Origin: Bradyrhizobium betae
GTDB lineage: Bacteria > Pseudomonadota > Alphaproteobacteria > Rhizobiales > Xanthobacteraceae
Assembly: GCF_008932115.1 (NCBI RefSeq)
Contig: NZ_CP044543.1
Coordinates: 6,268,501 to 6,332,500 of the forward strand
Reading direction: 5' to 3'
Length of the DNA: 64,000 nucleotides
Shown here: positions 43,546-53,260 of the stretch, piece after piece
Position numbering within the stretch: the first letter of the stretch is position 1
Layout of the letters: each line of letters starts with the position of its first letter
Position numbers and translations under genes: made by a program
The notes under the pieces: generated by a model
What the model saw: only the letters and a program-made list of their open reading frames with translations
Database searches by the model: none
What the model was told of the DNA's origin: nothing

Positions 43546-45189
43546 ATGACCCAGCAGAACTTTGCGACCCATGAGGTCTTCAACCAGTCGCCGCCGTTCG
43601 AGGACGTCGACCTGTTCGCCGTGGATCGTCCGCTGGTCGACGCGGTAAAGGCCAATGGCGGCGCCGCGGCGGAGCGCGAGCTGTCGGAGTTCGGCAAGGC
43701 CTGGGGCTCGGCCGCGATGGCCGATCGCGGGCGCCTGGCGAACGAGAATACACCGAAGCTGCGCACCTTCGACGCCAAGGGCAATCGCCGCGACCAGGTC
43801 GAATTTCATCCGGCCTATCACGAGCTGATGGCGCACAGCGCGCAGGGCGGCGTGCACAATTCGACGTGGACCACGGATGGCAAGCCGGCCGGCGATGCCG
43901 CCGAGGTCATCCGCGCGGCAAAATTCTACATGGCCTCGCAGGTCGAGACCGGCCATCTCTGTCCGATCACGATGACGCGCGCCTCCGTCGGTGCGCTGGC
44001 GATGCAGCCGGATCTGCTCGCGCGCGTGATGCCGGTGCTGTCGACGAAGAGCTACGATTCCACTTTCGCGCCGTGGTGGGAGAAGCGCGGCATGACGCTC
44101 GGCATGGGCATGACCGAGAAACAGGGCGGCACCGACGTGCGCGCCAACATGACGCGCGCGGTGCGCGACGGCGATGCCTATCGCGTCACCGGCCACAAAT
44201 GGTTCATGTCGGCGCCGATGTGCGACGCATTCCTGGTGCTGGCGCAGGCCGAGGAGGGGCTGACCTGCTTCTTCATGCCGCGTTTTGCGCCGGATGGTTC
44301 GGTCAATGCGATCCAGTTCCAGCGGCTGAAGGACAAGCTCGGCAATCGTTCGAATGCGTCCTCGGAAGTCGAGTTTACAGGTGCGTATGCCGAACGGGTC
44401 GGCGAGGAGGGCAAGGGCATCCGCACCATCATCCAGATGGTGCAGCTGACGCGGCAGGATTGCGCGATTGCCTCCACCGGCCTGATGCGCTCGGGGCTCG
44501 CACATGCGCTGCATCACGCCCGTCACCGTAGCGTGTTCCAGAAGCATCTGGCCGATCAGCCCTTGATGCAGGCCGTGCTGTCGGACATGGCGCTGCATGT
44601 CGAGGCGAGCACGGCGCTGGTGATGCGGCTCTGCCGCGCCTTCGACCGCACCCCGCACGATGCGGCCGAGGCAGCCTATATGCGGCTGCTGACGCCCGCG
44701 ATCAAATACTGGACCTGCAAGAGCGCGCCGGCGTTTCTCTATGAGGCGATGGAGTGCCTCGGCGGCAATGGCTATGTCGAGGACGGCATCCTCGCGCGCC
44801 ATTACCGGGAATCGCCGGTCAACGCGATCTGGGAAGGCTCCGGCAACGTGATGTGCCTCGACGTGCTGCGCGCGCTCGCGCGCGAGCCGGAGGCGGCGAT
44901 GGCGGTGCTGCAATCGCTGGCGGCCGAGACCAAGGGACTGCCGGGGGCAGGCGAGGCGGTCGCGTTCATCGGCAAGACCTTCCGCCGCGCCGACGGCGAG
45001 CGCGTCGCGCGGCTTGCGGTGGAGAAGCTGGCGCTGCTTGCCGCCGCCGCAGCGCTCAACGGCGTATCGCCGCACCATGCCGAGCTGTTCGCCGCCACGC
45101 GCCTCGCCGCCAACCATGCCAGCATGTACGGCGCGGTGGAGCTGGACGGTGGCGACGGGCGTACGCTGCTGGAGCGGGCGCTGCCGTGA
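43546..45189 (+). CDS. AidB-family acyl-CoA dehydrogenase
   Basis: A 547-residue flavoprotein with the N-terminal extension typical of AidB (ATHEVFNQSPPFEDVDLFAVDRPL). The dehydrogenase core includes GMTEKQGGTDVRANMT, GHKWFMSAPMCDAFLVLAQ and the C-terminal YEAMECLGGNGYVEDG with RESPVNAIWEGSGNVM. E. coli AidB binds DNA and belongs to the adaptive response to alkylation; this protein may instead act on an isovaleryl-like CoA. GAGGA lies six bases before the ATG. Its stop overlaps the next gene as GTGA. Confidence 0.9.
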   Translation: MTQQNFATHEVFNQSPPFEDVDLFAVDRPLVDAVKANGGAAAERELSEFGKAWGSAAMADRGRLANENTPKLRTFDAKGNRRDQVEFHPAYHELMAHSAQGGVHNSTWTTDGKPAGDAAEVIRAAKFYMASQVETGHLCPITMTRASVGALAMQPDLLARVMPVLSTKSYDSTFAPWWEKRGMTLGMGMTEKQGGTDVRANMTRAVRDGDAYRVTGHKWFMSAPMCDAFLVLAQAEEGLTCFFMPRFAPDGSVNAIQFQRLKDKLGNRSNASSEVEFTGAYAERVGEEGKGIRTIIQMVQLTRQDCAIASTGLMRSGLAHALHHARHRSVFQKHLADQPLMQAVLSDMALHVEASTALVMRLCRAFDRTPHDAAEAAYMRLLTPAIKYWTCKSAPAFLYEAMECLGGNGYVEDGILARHYRESPVNAIWEGSGNVMCLDVLRALAREPEAAMAVLQSLAAETKGLPGAGEAVAFIGKTFRRADGERVARLAVEKLALLAAAAALNGVSPHHAELFAATRLAANHASMYGAVELDGGDGRTLLERALP

Positions 45190-45977
45190 GCGTCCCCAAC
45201 GAAAGCCTCTTGATGGACTCCCTCAATCCCGATCTGCCGCCGATGACCGTGACGCCGGCGCCGCCGCGCGTCTGGAAATTCTGGGGCACGGCGCTGTGGG
45301 GCCTCTTCATCTTTGCCGCGATGTTTGTCGGGCAGATCGGCGGCGTCGCCCTGCTGGTCGCGCTGCGCGGCCTGCCGATGGACCTTGCCTCGGTCCAGCT
45401 CGTCGGCCGCGAGCCGCAGGCGCTCGCGCTGTCGGTGACCATGGGCCTGCCGGCGACGCTGGCGGCGGTGTGGCTCGCCATCCGCATCAAGAAGGCGTCC
45501 TTCGTCGACTACCTCGCGCTGCACTGGCCGTCCTGGAAGCAAGTCCTGTTCGGCGCCGTCGGGCTCGTCGTGATCGTGGTGGCCTGGGAGACGATGTCGC
45601 GTACGCTCGGCCGCGAAGCGACGCCGGGCTTCATGACCGATCTGTTGAAATCGGGCCGTGACAAGGGGGCGGCACTGTTGCTGCTGTTCGCTTTCAGCGT
45701 GGCCGCGCCGTTGTCGGAAGAAATCCTGGCGCGCGGCTTCCTCTATCGCGGCTGGTCGGCGAGCTTTCTGCGCGTGCCCGGCGCGATCATCCTGTCGTCG
45801 CTGGTGTGGACGGTCGTGCACCTGCAATACGACATCTACTTCCTCGCCGAGGTCTTCACCATCGGCCTGTGGTTCGGCTACATGCGCTATCGCGCGGGCT
45901 CGCTCTGGCTGACGGCGATATTGCACGCGCTGAACAACCTGACCGCGGTGGTGCTGACGATGTGGCTGGGGAGCTAA
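45186..45977 (+). CDS. CPBP-family intramembrane metalloprotease
   Basis: A 263-residue membrane protein with about eight helices. The CPBP (Abi/CAAX protease-like) motifs are EEILARGFLYRG, VWTVVHLQYD and HALNN, which supply the catalytic glutamates and histidines. The GTG start overlaps the stop of the acyl-CoA dehydrogenase gene; an ATG at 45213 would shorten the protein by nine residues. The substrate is unknown. Confidence 0.87.
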   Translation: MSVPNESLLMDSLNPDLPPMTVTPAPPRVWKFWGTALWGLFIFAAMFVGQIGGVALLVALRGLPMDLASVQLVGREPQALALSVTMGLPATLAAVWLAIRIKKASFVDYLALHWPSWKQVLFGAVGLVVIVVAWETMSRTLGREATPGFMTDLLKSGRDKGAALLLLFAFSVAAPLSEEILARGFLYRGWSASFLRVPGAIILSSLVWTVVHLQYDIYFLAEVFTIGLWFGYMRYRAGSLWLTAILHALNNLTAVVLTMWLGS

Positions 45978-45990
45978 CCCCGCGGCTGCC

Positions 45991-46914
45991 TCACGCCACC
46001 AGCGCGATCGCGATCGGCATGGTGATCGCCGCCAGAATCGTCTGCAGCGTGATGATCTGCGCCAGCAGCGGGGCGTCGCCGCCCATCTGGCGGGCCAGCA
46101 CATAGGCGCTGGGGGAGGTCGGCACCGCCGCGCAGATCGCGACGATGGCGAGGCTGTTGCCGGACAGACCAAACCACACGGCGAGCGCCACCGCGAGCAC
46201 GGGCATCAGCACCAGCTTGAACGTCACGCCGAGCGTCGCGCTGACGCTGGGGTGGAACAGCCCCTTGAGCTGCAGGCCCGCGCCGGTGACGAGCAGGCCG
46301 ATCGCGAGTGAGGAACGGCCGAGCGCGTCGGCAACTTCATGCCAGATCTTCGGCAACGGCAGATGGACGACATTGATGACGAGGCCGATGACGCAGGCCC
46401 AGATCAGGGGATTGCGGATCACCGTCATGACGATGGCGCGCGCGGATTGCTTCTCGGGCGAGGCATAATGCGCGAGCACGGCGACGCTGAACACGTTGAC
46501 CTGCGGGATGATTGCAACCATCGCCACTGACGCCAGCGCCAACCCGACGTCGCCGAACATGTTGGCGGAGACCGACAGCGCCACATAGGTCTGCCAGCGC
46601 GTCGCGCCCTGGAAGATCGAGGTGAAGGCGGGACCGTCGATGTCGAGCCGGGCGAGAGCCGGGCGGAGCGCGAGACAGAGCAGGGACATCACCAGCGCCG
46701 ACAGCAGCAGCGCGCCGCCGACCCCTGCGACCGGCACTTTCGTAAGATCAGCCTTCACCAGCGTCTGGACCAGAAGCATCGGAAACAGCACGTAGTAGGT
46801 CAGCCGTTCCAGCCCGTGCCACTGCGTGTCCAGCCGCATCAGGCTGTGCCTCAGCACCACGCCGAGCACGATGAGGATGAAGACCGGGAGCAGCGCCGCG
46901 ATCACGACGGCCAT
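45991..46914 (-). CDS. AEC-family auxin-efflux-like transporter
   Basis: A 307-residue membrane protein with ten helices arranged as two inverted halves, typical of AEC permeases: an N-terminal LLPVFILIVLGVVLRH and a central crossing segment. C-terminal CAAVPTSPSAYVLARQMGGDAPL is a family signature. These transporters move carboxylates such as malate, or auxin-like molecules. It is downstream of ruvX with three bases between, so cotranscription is likely. Confidence 0.88.
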   Translation of the reverse strand: MAVVIAALLPVFILIVLGVVLRHSLMRLDTQWHGLERLTYYVLFPMLLVQTLVKADLTKVPVAGVGGALLLSALVMSLLCLALRPALARLDIDGPAFTSIFQGATRWQTYVALSVSANMFGDVGLALASVAMVAIIPQVNVFSVAVLAHYASPEKQSARAIVMTVIRNPLIWACVIGLVINVVHLPLPKIWHEVADALGRSSLAIGLLVTGAGLQLKGLFHPSVSATLGVTFKLVLMPVLAVALAVWFGLSGNSLAIVAICAAVPTSPSAYVLARQMGGDAPLLAQIITLQTILAAITMPIAIALVA

Positions 46915-46917
46915 GGA

Positions 46918-47409
46918 TCAGACGGCCCCAGGGCTGGCGCGAAGATTGGCGAGGCGGTCGAGCGCGCCTTGCAGGATGAAGATCGCGGCGTGCTCGTCGA
47001 TCACCTCGGCGCGCTTGGCGCGGCTGACATCCATGCCGATCAGCTCGCGCTCGACCGCTGCGGTCGACAGGCGCTCGTCCCAAAGGCCGATCGGGAGCGC
47101 GGTCAGCCCGGCGAGATTGCGGGCAAACGCCCGGGTCGACTGCGCGCGCGGGCCTTCGCTGCCGTCCATGTTGATGGGCAGGCCGAGCACGAAGCCGACC
47201 GCCTTGCGCTCGGCTGCGATCGCCAGCAGCCGGGCGGCATCCTGCTTGAACGCCTTGCGCTGGATGGTCTCGACGCCGGTCGCGAGCCGCCGGTCGGGGT
47301 TGGATACGGCGACGCCGATGGTTTTTGTGCCGAGATCAAGGCCGACCAACCCGCCGCGTTCGGGCCAGTGGGTTGCAGCATCGACCAGGGGCAGGATAAG
47401 AGCCGGCAT
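46918..47409 (-). CDS. ruvX: Holliday junction resolvase-like RuvX (YqgF)
   Basis: A 163-residue RNase H-like nuclease. The catalytic Asp25 is in GLDLGTKTIGVAVS, with the middle acid in GLPINMDGSEGP and a last acidic pair near VIDEHAA. YqgF acts in 16S rRNA 5'-end maturation and possibly in recombination, and is usually essential. It starts the ruvX-AEC unit. Confidence 0.92.
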   Translation of the reverse strand: MPALILPLVDAATHWPERGGLVGLDLGTKTIGVAVSNPDRRLATGVETIQRKAFKQDAARLLAIAAERKAVGFVLGLPINMDGSEGPRAQSTRAFARNLAGLTALPIGLWDERLSTAAVERELIGMDVSRAKRAEVIDEHAAIFILQGALDRLANLRASPGAV

Positions 47410-47453
47410 GGGACTAGCGCTTATCACGCGCCGCGCCGCGGAGTGAACCCGGA

Positions 47454-47672
47454 ATGATGGATGCGCTGACTTTATTCGGGCTGTTCGCGGTGACCGCGAT
47501 GCTGGTGACCTACGCCCTGGAGGACCGCAGCCACTGGTTCGTGCTGGCTTTTGCGATGTCCTGTGCGCTCGGATCGGCTTACGGTTTCCTGCAGGGCGCC
47601 TGGCCGTTCGGGGTGGTCGAGGCAATCTGGGCCGTCGTCGCGCTGCGGCGGTGGCATCTCAGGCCGCGATGA
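47454..47672 (+). CDS. Small hypothetical membrane protein
   Basis: A 72-residue protein with two or three helices (LTLFGLFAVTAMLVTYALED, WFVLAFAMSCALGSAYGFLQ, and PFGVVEAIWAVVALRRW), resembling small uncharacterised proteins near ruvX or gat genes in rhizobia. Its end overlaps the convergent LysR gene by 14 bases. Confidence 0.7.
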   Translation: MMDALTLFGLFAVTAMLVTYALEDRSHWFVLAFAMSCALGSAYGFLQGAWPFGVVEAIWAVVALRRWHLRPR

Positions 47673-48549
47673 CCTGATCGTCGCTCTTCAGGCAGGAGAT
47701 GAAGCCATTGAGCGCGCTGTATTGATGTCCGGCACTGCGCTGGATGAAGAGCGTCTCGACGCGCGCGTGCGAGGGGCTCAGCGCGTGGATCGACACGCTG
47801 CCGTTCATCGCGCTGCGCTCGACGACAGCGCGCGGCAACAGCGTGACGCCCATGTCGGCGGCGACGCAGCCGATCATGCCGTCGAGCGTGCCGAGCTCGA
47901 AGCGTGCCGCCGAAGGCCAGCCGAACTCGACGAAGATCTGTTCGAGCCGCTGGCGGTAGGTGCAACCGGTGCGGAACACCAGGGCGGTCGGACCGGACTC
48001 CGGCGTTCCGGCGCGCAGCTCGGCGAGCGAGCTCCAGCGCCGCGCGCTGACCAGCACCAGCTCTTCGCGGAAAGCGCTGGTCGCGGTGAGGTCGCCATGC
48101 GCGATGGGACCTGCGACGAAAGCACCGTCGAGCGTACCTTCAAGCACGCCGGCCACGAGGTCCGCGGTGGTTGCGGTGCGTAAGGAGAGCCGCACGGCCG
48201 GGAAGCGGCGGTGGAAATCGGCCAGCAGGGGCGGCAGCCGCACCGCTGCGGTCGTCTCCATCGAACCGATCGCCAGCGGCCCCTTCGGCTCGCCATCGTC
48301 GCGCGCGGCGAGCACGGCTTCGCGCGACAGCGCCGCCATCCGCTGCGCGTAAGGCAGAAGCCGTTTGCCGGCGCCGGTCAGCGTCATGCCGCGGCTGTGG
48401 CGCTCGAACAGCGCCGTGCCGATCTCGGCCTCCAGCGCCTTCACGCGCTGGGTGACGTTGGATTGCACGGTGTTGAGCTCTTCGGCGGCGCGCGTGATGC
48501 CGCCGGTGCGGGCGACCGCGGCAAAGGTCTGGATGTCGCTGAGTTCCAT
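47659..48549 (-). CDS. LysR-family transcriptional regulator
   Basis: A 296-residue regulator with an N-terminal winged helix (LSDIQTFAAVARTGGITRAAEELNTVQSNVTQRVKALE) and a periplasmic-binding-protein-like sensor domain. It is divergent from the nitronate monooxygenase gene at 48645, with 95 bases between, so it probably activates that gene. The conserved start is at MELSDIQTF; the frame extends upstream without similarity. Confidence 0.9.
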   Translation of the reverse strand: MELSDIQTFAAVARTGGITRAAEELNTVQSNVTQRVKALEAEIGTALFERHSRGMTLTGAGKRLLPYAQRMAALSREAVLAARDDGEPKGPLAIGSMETTAAVRLPPLLADFHRRFPAVRLSLRTATTADLVAGVLEGTLDGAFVAGPIAHGDLTATSAFREELVLVSARRWSSLAELRAGTPESGPTALVFRTGCTYRQRLEQIFVEFGWPSAARFELGTLDGMIGCVAADMGVTLLPRAVVERSAMNGSVSIHALSPSHARVETLFIQRSAGHQYSALNGFISCLKSDDQVIAA

Positions 48550-48644
48550 GGCGTCGTTTCGCTTTTGTGATGGCAGCGTTCGTAACAATTCATTTTTCGT
48601 GAATGCTAGTCGCGCGTAGTCTTGCTGTCCAGACGGGAGGACCC

Positions 48645-49670
48645 ATGCCGATCGCAACGCCGCTGACTACGCTGCTGGAGATCACGCATCCGATCCTGCT
48701 GGCGCCGATGGATGTCGTGGCCGGCAGCCGGCTCGTGACGGCCGTGAGCCGCGCCGGTGGTTTTGGCATTCTGGGCGGCGGCTATGGCGAGCGCGAATGG
48801 CTGGAGCGGGAGACCGCGAAGCTCGCCGGCTTGTCCGCGCCGTTCGGGATCGGCTTCATCACCTGGAGCCTCGCCAAGCGGCCGGAGCGTCTCGACATCG
48901 CGCTCGCGGCAAAACCGTCCGCAATCCTGTTGTCGTTCGGCGATCCCGCGTCGTTCGCGCCAAGGATCAAGTCCGGGGGGGCGCGCTTGATCTGCCAGGT
49001 GCAGGACGAAGCGATGGCGCGGCAGGCGCTCGATGCCGGCGCCGATGTTCTGATCGCGCAGGGGACGGAGGCGGGCGGTCACGGTGCCTCCCGGACCACC
49101 GTCGATCTCGTGCCCGCCATCGTGGATCTCGCCGCGGGCCGCGTGCCGGTGGTCGCGGCGGGCGGCATTGCCGACGGGCGCGGGCTTGCCGCCATGATGA
49201 TGCTGGGCGCGAGCGGCGTGCTGCTCGGCACGCGCTTCTATGCAAGCCGGGAGGCCGATGGCGCGGAGGAAGCCAAGCGGCGCATCTGCGCGGCGAACAG
49301 CGGCTCGACCGTGCGCGGCATCATCTTCGACCTCTCGCGCAACAATGTCTGGCCGGCGCCGTTCACGGGACGGTGTCTGGTCAACGACCACGCCCGGCGC
49401 TGGATCGGGCGCGAGGTCGAGCTGATGCAGAATGTTGCCGCAAGCGCGGCGGACTATGCCGCGGCGAAGGCGGCCGGCAATTTCGACGTCGCCGCCGTGA
49501 TCGCCGGCGAGGCGGTCGGCCTGATTCATGATATTCCGCCGGCGGCCGAGATCGTTGAGCGGATCACGGCCGAGGCGGAGCAGTTGCTGGAGGGGCGACG
49601 CAACTCGGTTTCTTCTTTTCCTTCTCCCCTTGTGGGAGAAGGTGGCGCGGATGCAATCCGCGCCGGATGA
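48645..49670 (+). CDS. Nitronate monooxygenase family protein, repeat-extended C-terminus
   Basis: A 341-residue FMN-dependent TIM-barrel enzyme. Family segments: HPILLAPMDVVAGSRLVTAVSRAGGFGILGG, AQGTEAGGHG with the catalytic His, and [28 protein letters not shown]. It oxidises alkyl nitronates or acts as a related enoyl reductase. The last 17 residues (PSPLVGEGGADAIRAG) come from a dispersed repeat that has replaced the native end. GGGAGG precedes the ATG. It is a paralogue of the next gene. Confidence 0.87.
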   Translation: MPIATPLTTLLEITHPILLAPMDVVAGSRLVTAVSRAGGFGILGGGYGEREWLERETAKLAGLSAPFGIGFITWSLAKRPERLDIALAAKPSAILLSFGDPASFAPRIKSGGARLICQVQDEAMARQALDAGADVLIAQGTEAGGHGASRTTVDLVPAIVDLAAGRVPVVAAGGIADGRGLAAMMMLGASGVLLGTRFYASREADGAEEAKRRICAANSGSTVRGIIFDLSRNNVWPAPFTGRCLVNDHARRWIGREVELMQNVAASAADYAAAKAAGNFDVAAVIAGEAVGLIHDIPPAAEIVERITAEAEQLLEGRRNSVSSFPSPLVGEGGADAIRAG

Positions 49671-49785
49671 GGGGTTCTGTCCGCGGAGAGTGAAGTCAAA
49701 TCTGAGAGGTCTGTTTCCGCGGAGAGAGACCCCTCACCCGTCTCGCCGCTACGCGGCGATCCACCCTCTCCCACAAGGGGAGAGG
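49621..49785. repeat. Dispersed inverted repeat that extends a gene
   Basis: cttctccccttgtgggagaaggtgg at the left pairs with ccaccctctcccacaaggggagagg at the right (49761-49785), with inner arms cggatgaggggt / acccctcacccg. The left arm is read as the last 17 codons of the preceding enzyme. Confidence 0.8.
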
Positions 49786-49811
49786 GGAAGAGCGAATATG
49801 AGGCAAGAACC

Positions 49812-50888
49812 ATGTGGCCTGACCGTCGACTGATTGATCTCTTCAAGACCGAATTCCCGATCGTGCTGGCGCCGATGGCCGGCGTGATGGATGCGGAACT
49901 GGTCATCGCGGCGGCGCAAGGCGGGGCGCTGGGATCGCTGCCTTGCGCGATGATCTCCGCGGAGAAGGCGCGCGAGCAGGTCAATCTCATCCGCCAGCGC
50001 GTGAGGGCGCCGGTCAACATGAACTTCTTCTGTCACACGCCCATCGAGCTTACGGCTGAAGCCGAAGCGCGCTGGAAGCAGCGGCTCGCGGCCTACTACG
50101 CCGAGCATGGTCTCGATCCGGCGGCGCCGATCGCGGCCGCAAACCGCGCGCCGTTCGATGCGGCCTTCTGCGAGGTCGTCGAGGAGCTGAAGCCGGAGGT
50201 GATCAGCTTCCATTTCGGCCTGCCGGAGCAGGCGCTGCTCAAGCGCGTCAAGGCGGCCGGCTGCATTGTCATCGCCTCGGCGACGACGGTGAAGGAAGCG
50301 GTCTGGCTCGAGCAGCACGGCGTCGATGCCGTCATCGCGCAGGGCGCCGAAGCGGGCGGCCATCGCGGCATGTTTTTGACCGACAAGATCGCCGAGCAGC
50401 CCGGTACGTTCGCGCTGGTGCCGCAGACCGTCGATGCCGTGAAGGTGCCCGTCATCGCGGCCGGCGGCATCGCCGACGGACGCGGCATCGCCGCGGCCTT
50501 CGCGCTTGGCGCGTCCGGCGTGCAGATCGGCAGTGCCTATCTGCGCTGCCCGGAATCCAAGGTCAGCGCGGGCGGCCGCAAGGCGCTGGCCGAGGCGCGG
50601 GACGATTCCACCGTCATCACCAATGTCATGACCGGCCGGCCGGCGCGCGGCGTGCAGAACCGCCTGATGCGCGAGGCCGGGCCGATCTCGCCGGATGCGC
50701 CGCCATTTCCTCATGCCGCGACCGCGCTGGGGCCGCTGAAGGCGGCGGCCGAAAAGCAGGGACGGGTGGATTTCACCAATCTCTGGGCCGGACAGGCCGT
50801 CGCCCTGGGCCGTGAGGTCCCCGCGGCCGAATTGACCCGGGATCTCGCCAAATCGGCGCTGGCGCGGCTGCGCCAGATGGTGGGTTAG
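49812..50888 (+). CDS. Nitronate monooxygenase
   Basis: A 358-residue FMN enzyme: [30 protein letters not shown], then [24 protein letters not shown] with the catalytic histidine, and [34 protein letters not shown]. This matches the class that oxidises propionate 3-nitronate and 2-nitropropane. GAGG precedes the ATG. It follows its paralogue at 48645 after the dispersed repeat and probably shares its control. Confidence 0.9.
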   Translation: MWPDRRLIDLFKTEFPIVLAPMAGVMDAELVIAAAQGGALGSLPCAMISAEKAREQVNLIRQRVRAPVNMNFFCHTPIELTAEAEARWKQRLAAYYAEHGLDPAAPIAAANRAPFDAAFCEVVEELKPEVISFHFGLPEQALLKRVKAAGCIVIASATTVKEAVWLEQHGVDAVIAQGAEAGGHRGMFLTDKIAEQPGTFALVPQTVDAVKVPVIAAGGIADGRGIAAAFALGASGVQIGSAYLRCPESKVSAGGRKALAEARDDSTVITNVMTGRPARGVQNRLMREAGPISPDAPPFPHAATALGPLKAAAEKQGRVDFTNLWAGQAVALGREVPAAELTRDLAKSALARLRQMVG

Positions 50889-50964
50889 CTCCCGGCGCCG
50901 GTTGCGGCGCAAAACCGGCCTCTGCTATACGGCAGTTAGATTTTGCCGTGAGAGGCCTTATATA

Positions 50965-51252
50965 ATGTCCGTCGACGCCGCTACCGTCCGCCGCATCGCG
51001 CATCTGGCGCGCATTGCGGTTTCCGAGGGCGAGGTTCCGCATCTGCAGGGCGAGCTCAACGCCATGCTCGCCTTTGTCGAGCAGCTCTCGGAGGTCAATG
51101 TCGAGGGCGTGGAGCCGATGACCTCGGTCACCCCGATGGAGATGAAGAAGCGGCTGGACGTGGTCAATGACGGCGAGATCGCCGACGATATCGTTGCCAA
51201 CGCGCCCGCGACCGAAGGTCACTTCTTCCTGGTTCCGAAGGTGGTTGAGTAA
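50965..51252 (+). CDS. gatC: Aspartyl/glutamyl-tRNA amidotransferase subunit C
   Basis: A 95-residue protein with [44 protein letters not shown] and ending [12 protein letters not shown]: classical GatC, which stabilises GatA within GatCAB. The complex converts Glu-tRNA(Gln) and Asp-tRNA(Asn) to Gln- and Asn-tRNAs. An AGAGG site precedes the ATG. It begins a five-gene group with gatA and gatB. Confidence 0.94.
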   Translation: MSVDAATVRRIAHLARIAVSEGEVPHLQGELNAMLAFVEQLSEVNVEGVEPMTSVTPMEMKKRLDVVNDGEIADDIVANAPATEGHFFLVPKVVE

Positions 51253-51276
51253 GATCTCTATTCAGGACGCCGTCCG

Positions 51277-51495
51277 ATGTGCATGCTTTGCGACGATGAG
51301 AAGGCCTATCAGGCCTACATGAACTACCTCGACAAGATGGAGCGGCAGGGCAAGGCTGCCGACCCCAATGTCGCCGTCAATGCCGTGCTCGACGAGATCG
51401 AGGCCGCCGCGAACGCTGCTGCCGCCAAGAAAAAAGACGATCCGGCCAACGACAAGACCCTGTCTCCCTTCTTCTGCAGCCCGATCAATAAATGA
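51277..51495 (+). CDS. Small protein with CxxC motif within the gat operon
   Basis: A 72-residue protein: [21 protein letters not shown], a helical centre with [23 protein letters not shown] and a C-terminus ending FFCSPINK. The Cys2-x2-Cys5 pair and a third Cys could bind a metal. It lies between gatC and gatA and ends in ATGA shared with gatA, so its translation is coupled. No known function. Confidence 0.8.
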   Translation: MCMLCDDEKAYQAYMNYLDKMERQGKAADPNVAVNAVLDEIEAAANAAAAKKKDDPANDKTLSPFFCSPINK

Positions 51496-52967
51496 CCGAT
51501 TTGACATCGCTGACGCTCGCCGAGGCCCGCAAGGGTCTCGCGGCCAAGACTTTCACGTCGCTCGAGTTGACCGACGCGCATCTGAGCGCGATCGAGAAGG
51601 CGCGCGTGCTCAATGCCTTCGTGATGGAGACGCCGGACCGGGCGCGCGACATGGCGAAGGCCGTCGACGAGAAGATCGCCAAAGGCGAGGGCGGCCCGCT
51701 CGCCGGCATCCCGCTCGGCATCAAGGATCTGTTCGCGACCAAGGGCGTGCGCACCACGGCGTGCTCGAAGATCCTCGGCAATTTCGTTCCGACTTATGAG
51801 TCGACGGTCACCTCGCAGCTGTGGCGCGACGGCGCCGTGATGCTCGGCAAGCTCAACAATGACGAGTTCGCGATGGGCTCGGCGAACGAGACCTCGTGCT
51901 TCGGCCCCGTCGGCAATCCCTGGCGGCGCGATGGCTCCAACACGACGCTGGTGCCGGGCGGCTCGTCCGGCGGTTCGGCCTCGGCCGTCGCGGCGCTGTT
52001 GTGCATGGGCGCGACCGCGACCGACACCGGCGGCTCGATCCGCCAGCCGGCGGCGTTCACCGCGACCGTCGGCATCAAGCCGACCTACGGCCGCTGCTCG
52101 CGCTGGGGCATCGTGGCCTTTGCCTCCTCGCTCGACCAGGCGGGCCCGATCGCGCGCACGACGCGCGATGCGGCCATGCTGCTGCGCTCGATGGCCGGAC
52201 ACGATCCGAAGGACACGACCTCGGTCGACATGGCTGTGCCGGACTATGAGGCGGCGATCGGCAAATCCGTGAATGGCCTCAGGATCGGCATCCCCAAGGA
52301 GTATCGCCTCGACGGCATGCCGGCCGAGATCGAGAAACTCTGGAGCGAGGGCGCGGCCTGGCTGAAGGCCGCCGGCGCGGAACTCGTCGAGGTCTCGCTG
52401 CCGCACACCAAATACGCGCTGCCGGCCTATTACATCGTGGCGCCGGCGGAGGCCTCGTCCAACCTCGCGCGCTACGACGGCGTGCGCTACGGCCTGCGCG
52501 AGCAGGGCAAGAACATCATCGAGCAGTACGAGAACACTCGCGCCGAAGGTTTTGGCGCGGAGGTGCGCCGCCGCATCATGATCGGCACCTATGTGCTCTC
52601 GGCCGGCTATTACGACGCCTATTATCTGCGTGCCCAGAAAGTGCGCACGCTGATCAAGAAGGACTTCGAGGATTGCTTCGCCAAGGGCGTCAACGCGATC
52701 CTCACCCCGGCGACGCCGTCGGCGGCGTTCGGCATCGGCGAGAAGGGCGGCGCCGACCCGGTCGAGATGTATCTCAACGACATCTTCACGGTGACCGTGA
52801 ACATGGCGGGGCTGCCGGGCATCGCCGTGCCCGCCGGCAGGGACGCGCAGGGGCTGCCGCTCGGTCTGCAACTGATCGGTCGGCCCTTCGATGAGGAGAC
52901 GCTGTTCTCGCTCGGCGAGGTGATCGAGCAGGCCGCCGGCCGCTTCACGCCCGCGAGGTGGTGGTGA
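51492..52967 (+). CDS. gatA: Aspartyl/glutamyl-tRNA amidotransferase subunit A
   Basis: A 491-residue amidase-signature enzyme that releases ammonia from glutamine. The Lys-cisSer-Ser triad is Lys78 (GIKDLF), Ser158 (GGSSGG) and Ser182 ([10 protein letters not shown]). Length and sequence are typical. It overlaps the upstream 72-residue gene as ATGA and the downstream 98-residue gene as GTGA. Confidence 0.95.
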   Translation: MTDLTSLTLAEARKGLAAKTFTSLELTDAHLSAIEKARVLNAFVMETPDRARDMAKAVDEKIAKGEGGPLAGIPLGIKDLFATKGVRTTACSKILGNFVPTYESTVTSQLWRDGAVMLGKLNNDEFAMGSANETSCFGPVGNPWRRDGSNTTLVPGGSSGGSASAVAALLCMGATATDTGGSIRQPAAFTATVGIKPTYGRCSRWGIVAFASSLDQAGPIARTTRDAAMLLRSMAGHDPKDTTSVDMAVPDYEAAIGKSVNGLRIGIPKEYRLDGMPAEIEKLWSEGAAWLKAAGAELVEVSLPHTKYALPAYYIVAPAEASSNLARYDGVRYGLREQGKNIIEQYENTRAEGFGAEVRRRIMIGTYVLSAGYYDAYYLRAQKVRTLIKKDFEDCFAKGVNAILTPATPSAAFGIGEKGGADPVEMYLNDIFTVTVNMAGLPGIAVPAGRDAQGLPLGLQLIGRPFDEETLFSLGEVIEQAAGRFTPARWW

Positions 52968-53260
52968 ATGTCGCGGCATTCATCGCGAGCCTCGACGGCG
53001 CGGCGCCGGCGCCCGGTCTGAACGCGCCGCTCGCGGGTCTCTGGTGGGCCGGCAAGGGCGACTGGGACCAGGCGCACAAGATCGTTCAGGACGAGAGCAG
53101 CCGTGAGGCGGCATGGGTGCACGCCTATCTGCACCGCGTCGAAGGCGATCCCGGCAATGCCGGCTATTGGTATCGCCAGGCCGGCCAGCCGGCGGCAAGG
53201 GATTCATTGGAGGCGGAGTGGGGGCGGATTGCCGCCGCGCTGCTTGGGAGCACGACATGA
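52964..53260 (+). CDS. Hypothetical protein between gatA and gatB
   Basis: A 98-residue cytoplasmic protein starting at the third of three adjacent GTG codons, the one that forms GTGA with the gatA stop. Segments such as [25 protein letters not shown] and [24 protein letters not shown] suggest a TPR- or Sel1-like helical repeat. Its stop overlaps gatB as ATGA. The double coupling indicates it is made with the Gat subunits; its role is unknown. Confidence 0.8.
   Translation: MNVAAFIASLDGAAPAPGLNAPLAGLWWAGKGDWDQAHKIVQDESSREAAWVHAYLHRVEGDPGNAGYWYRQAGQPAARDSLEAEWGRIAAALLGSTT

Noticed and set aside
46145..46530. Plus-strand frames within the AEC transporter gene
   Set aside because: They are antisense shadows of a clear ten-helix membrane protein.
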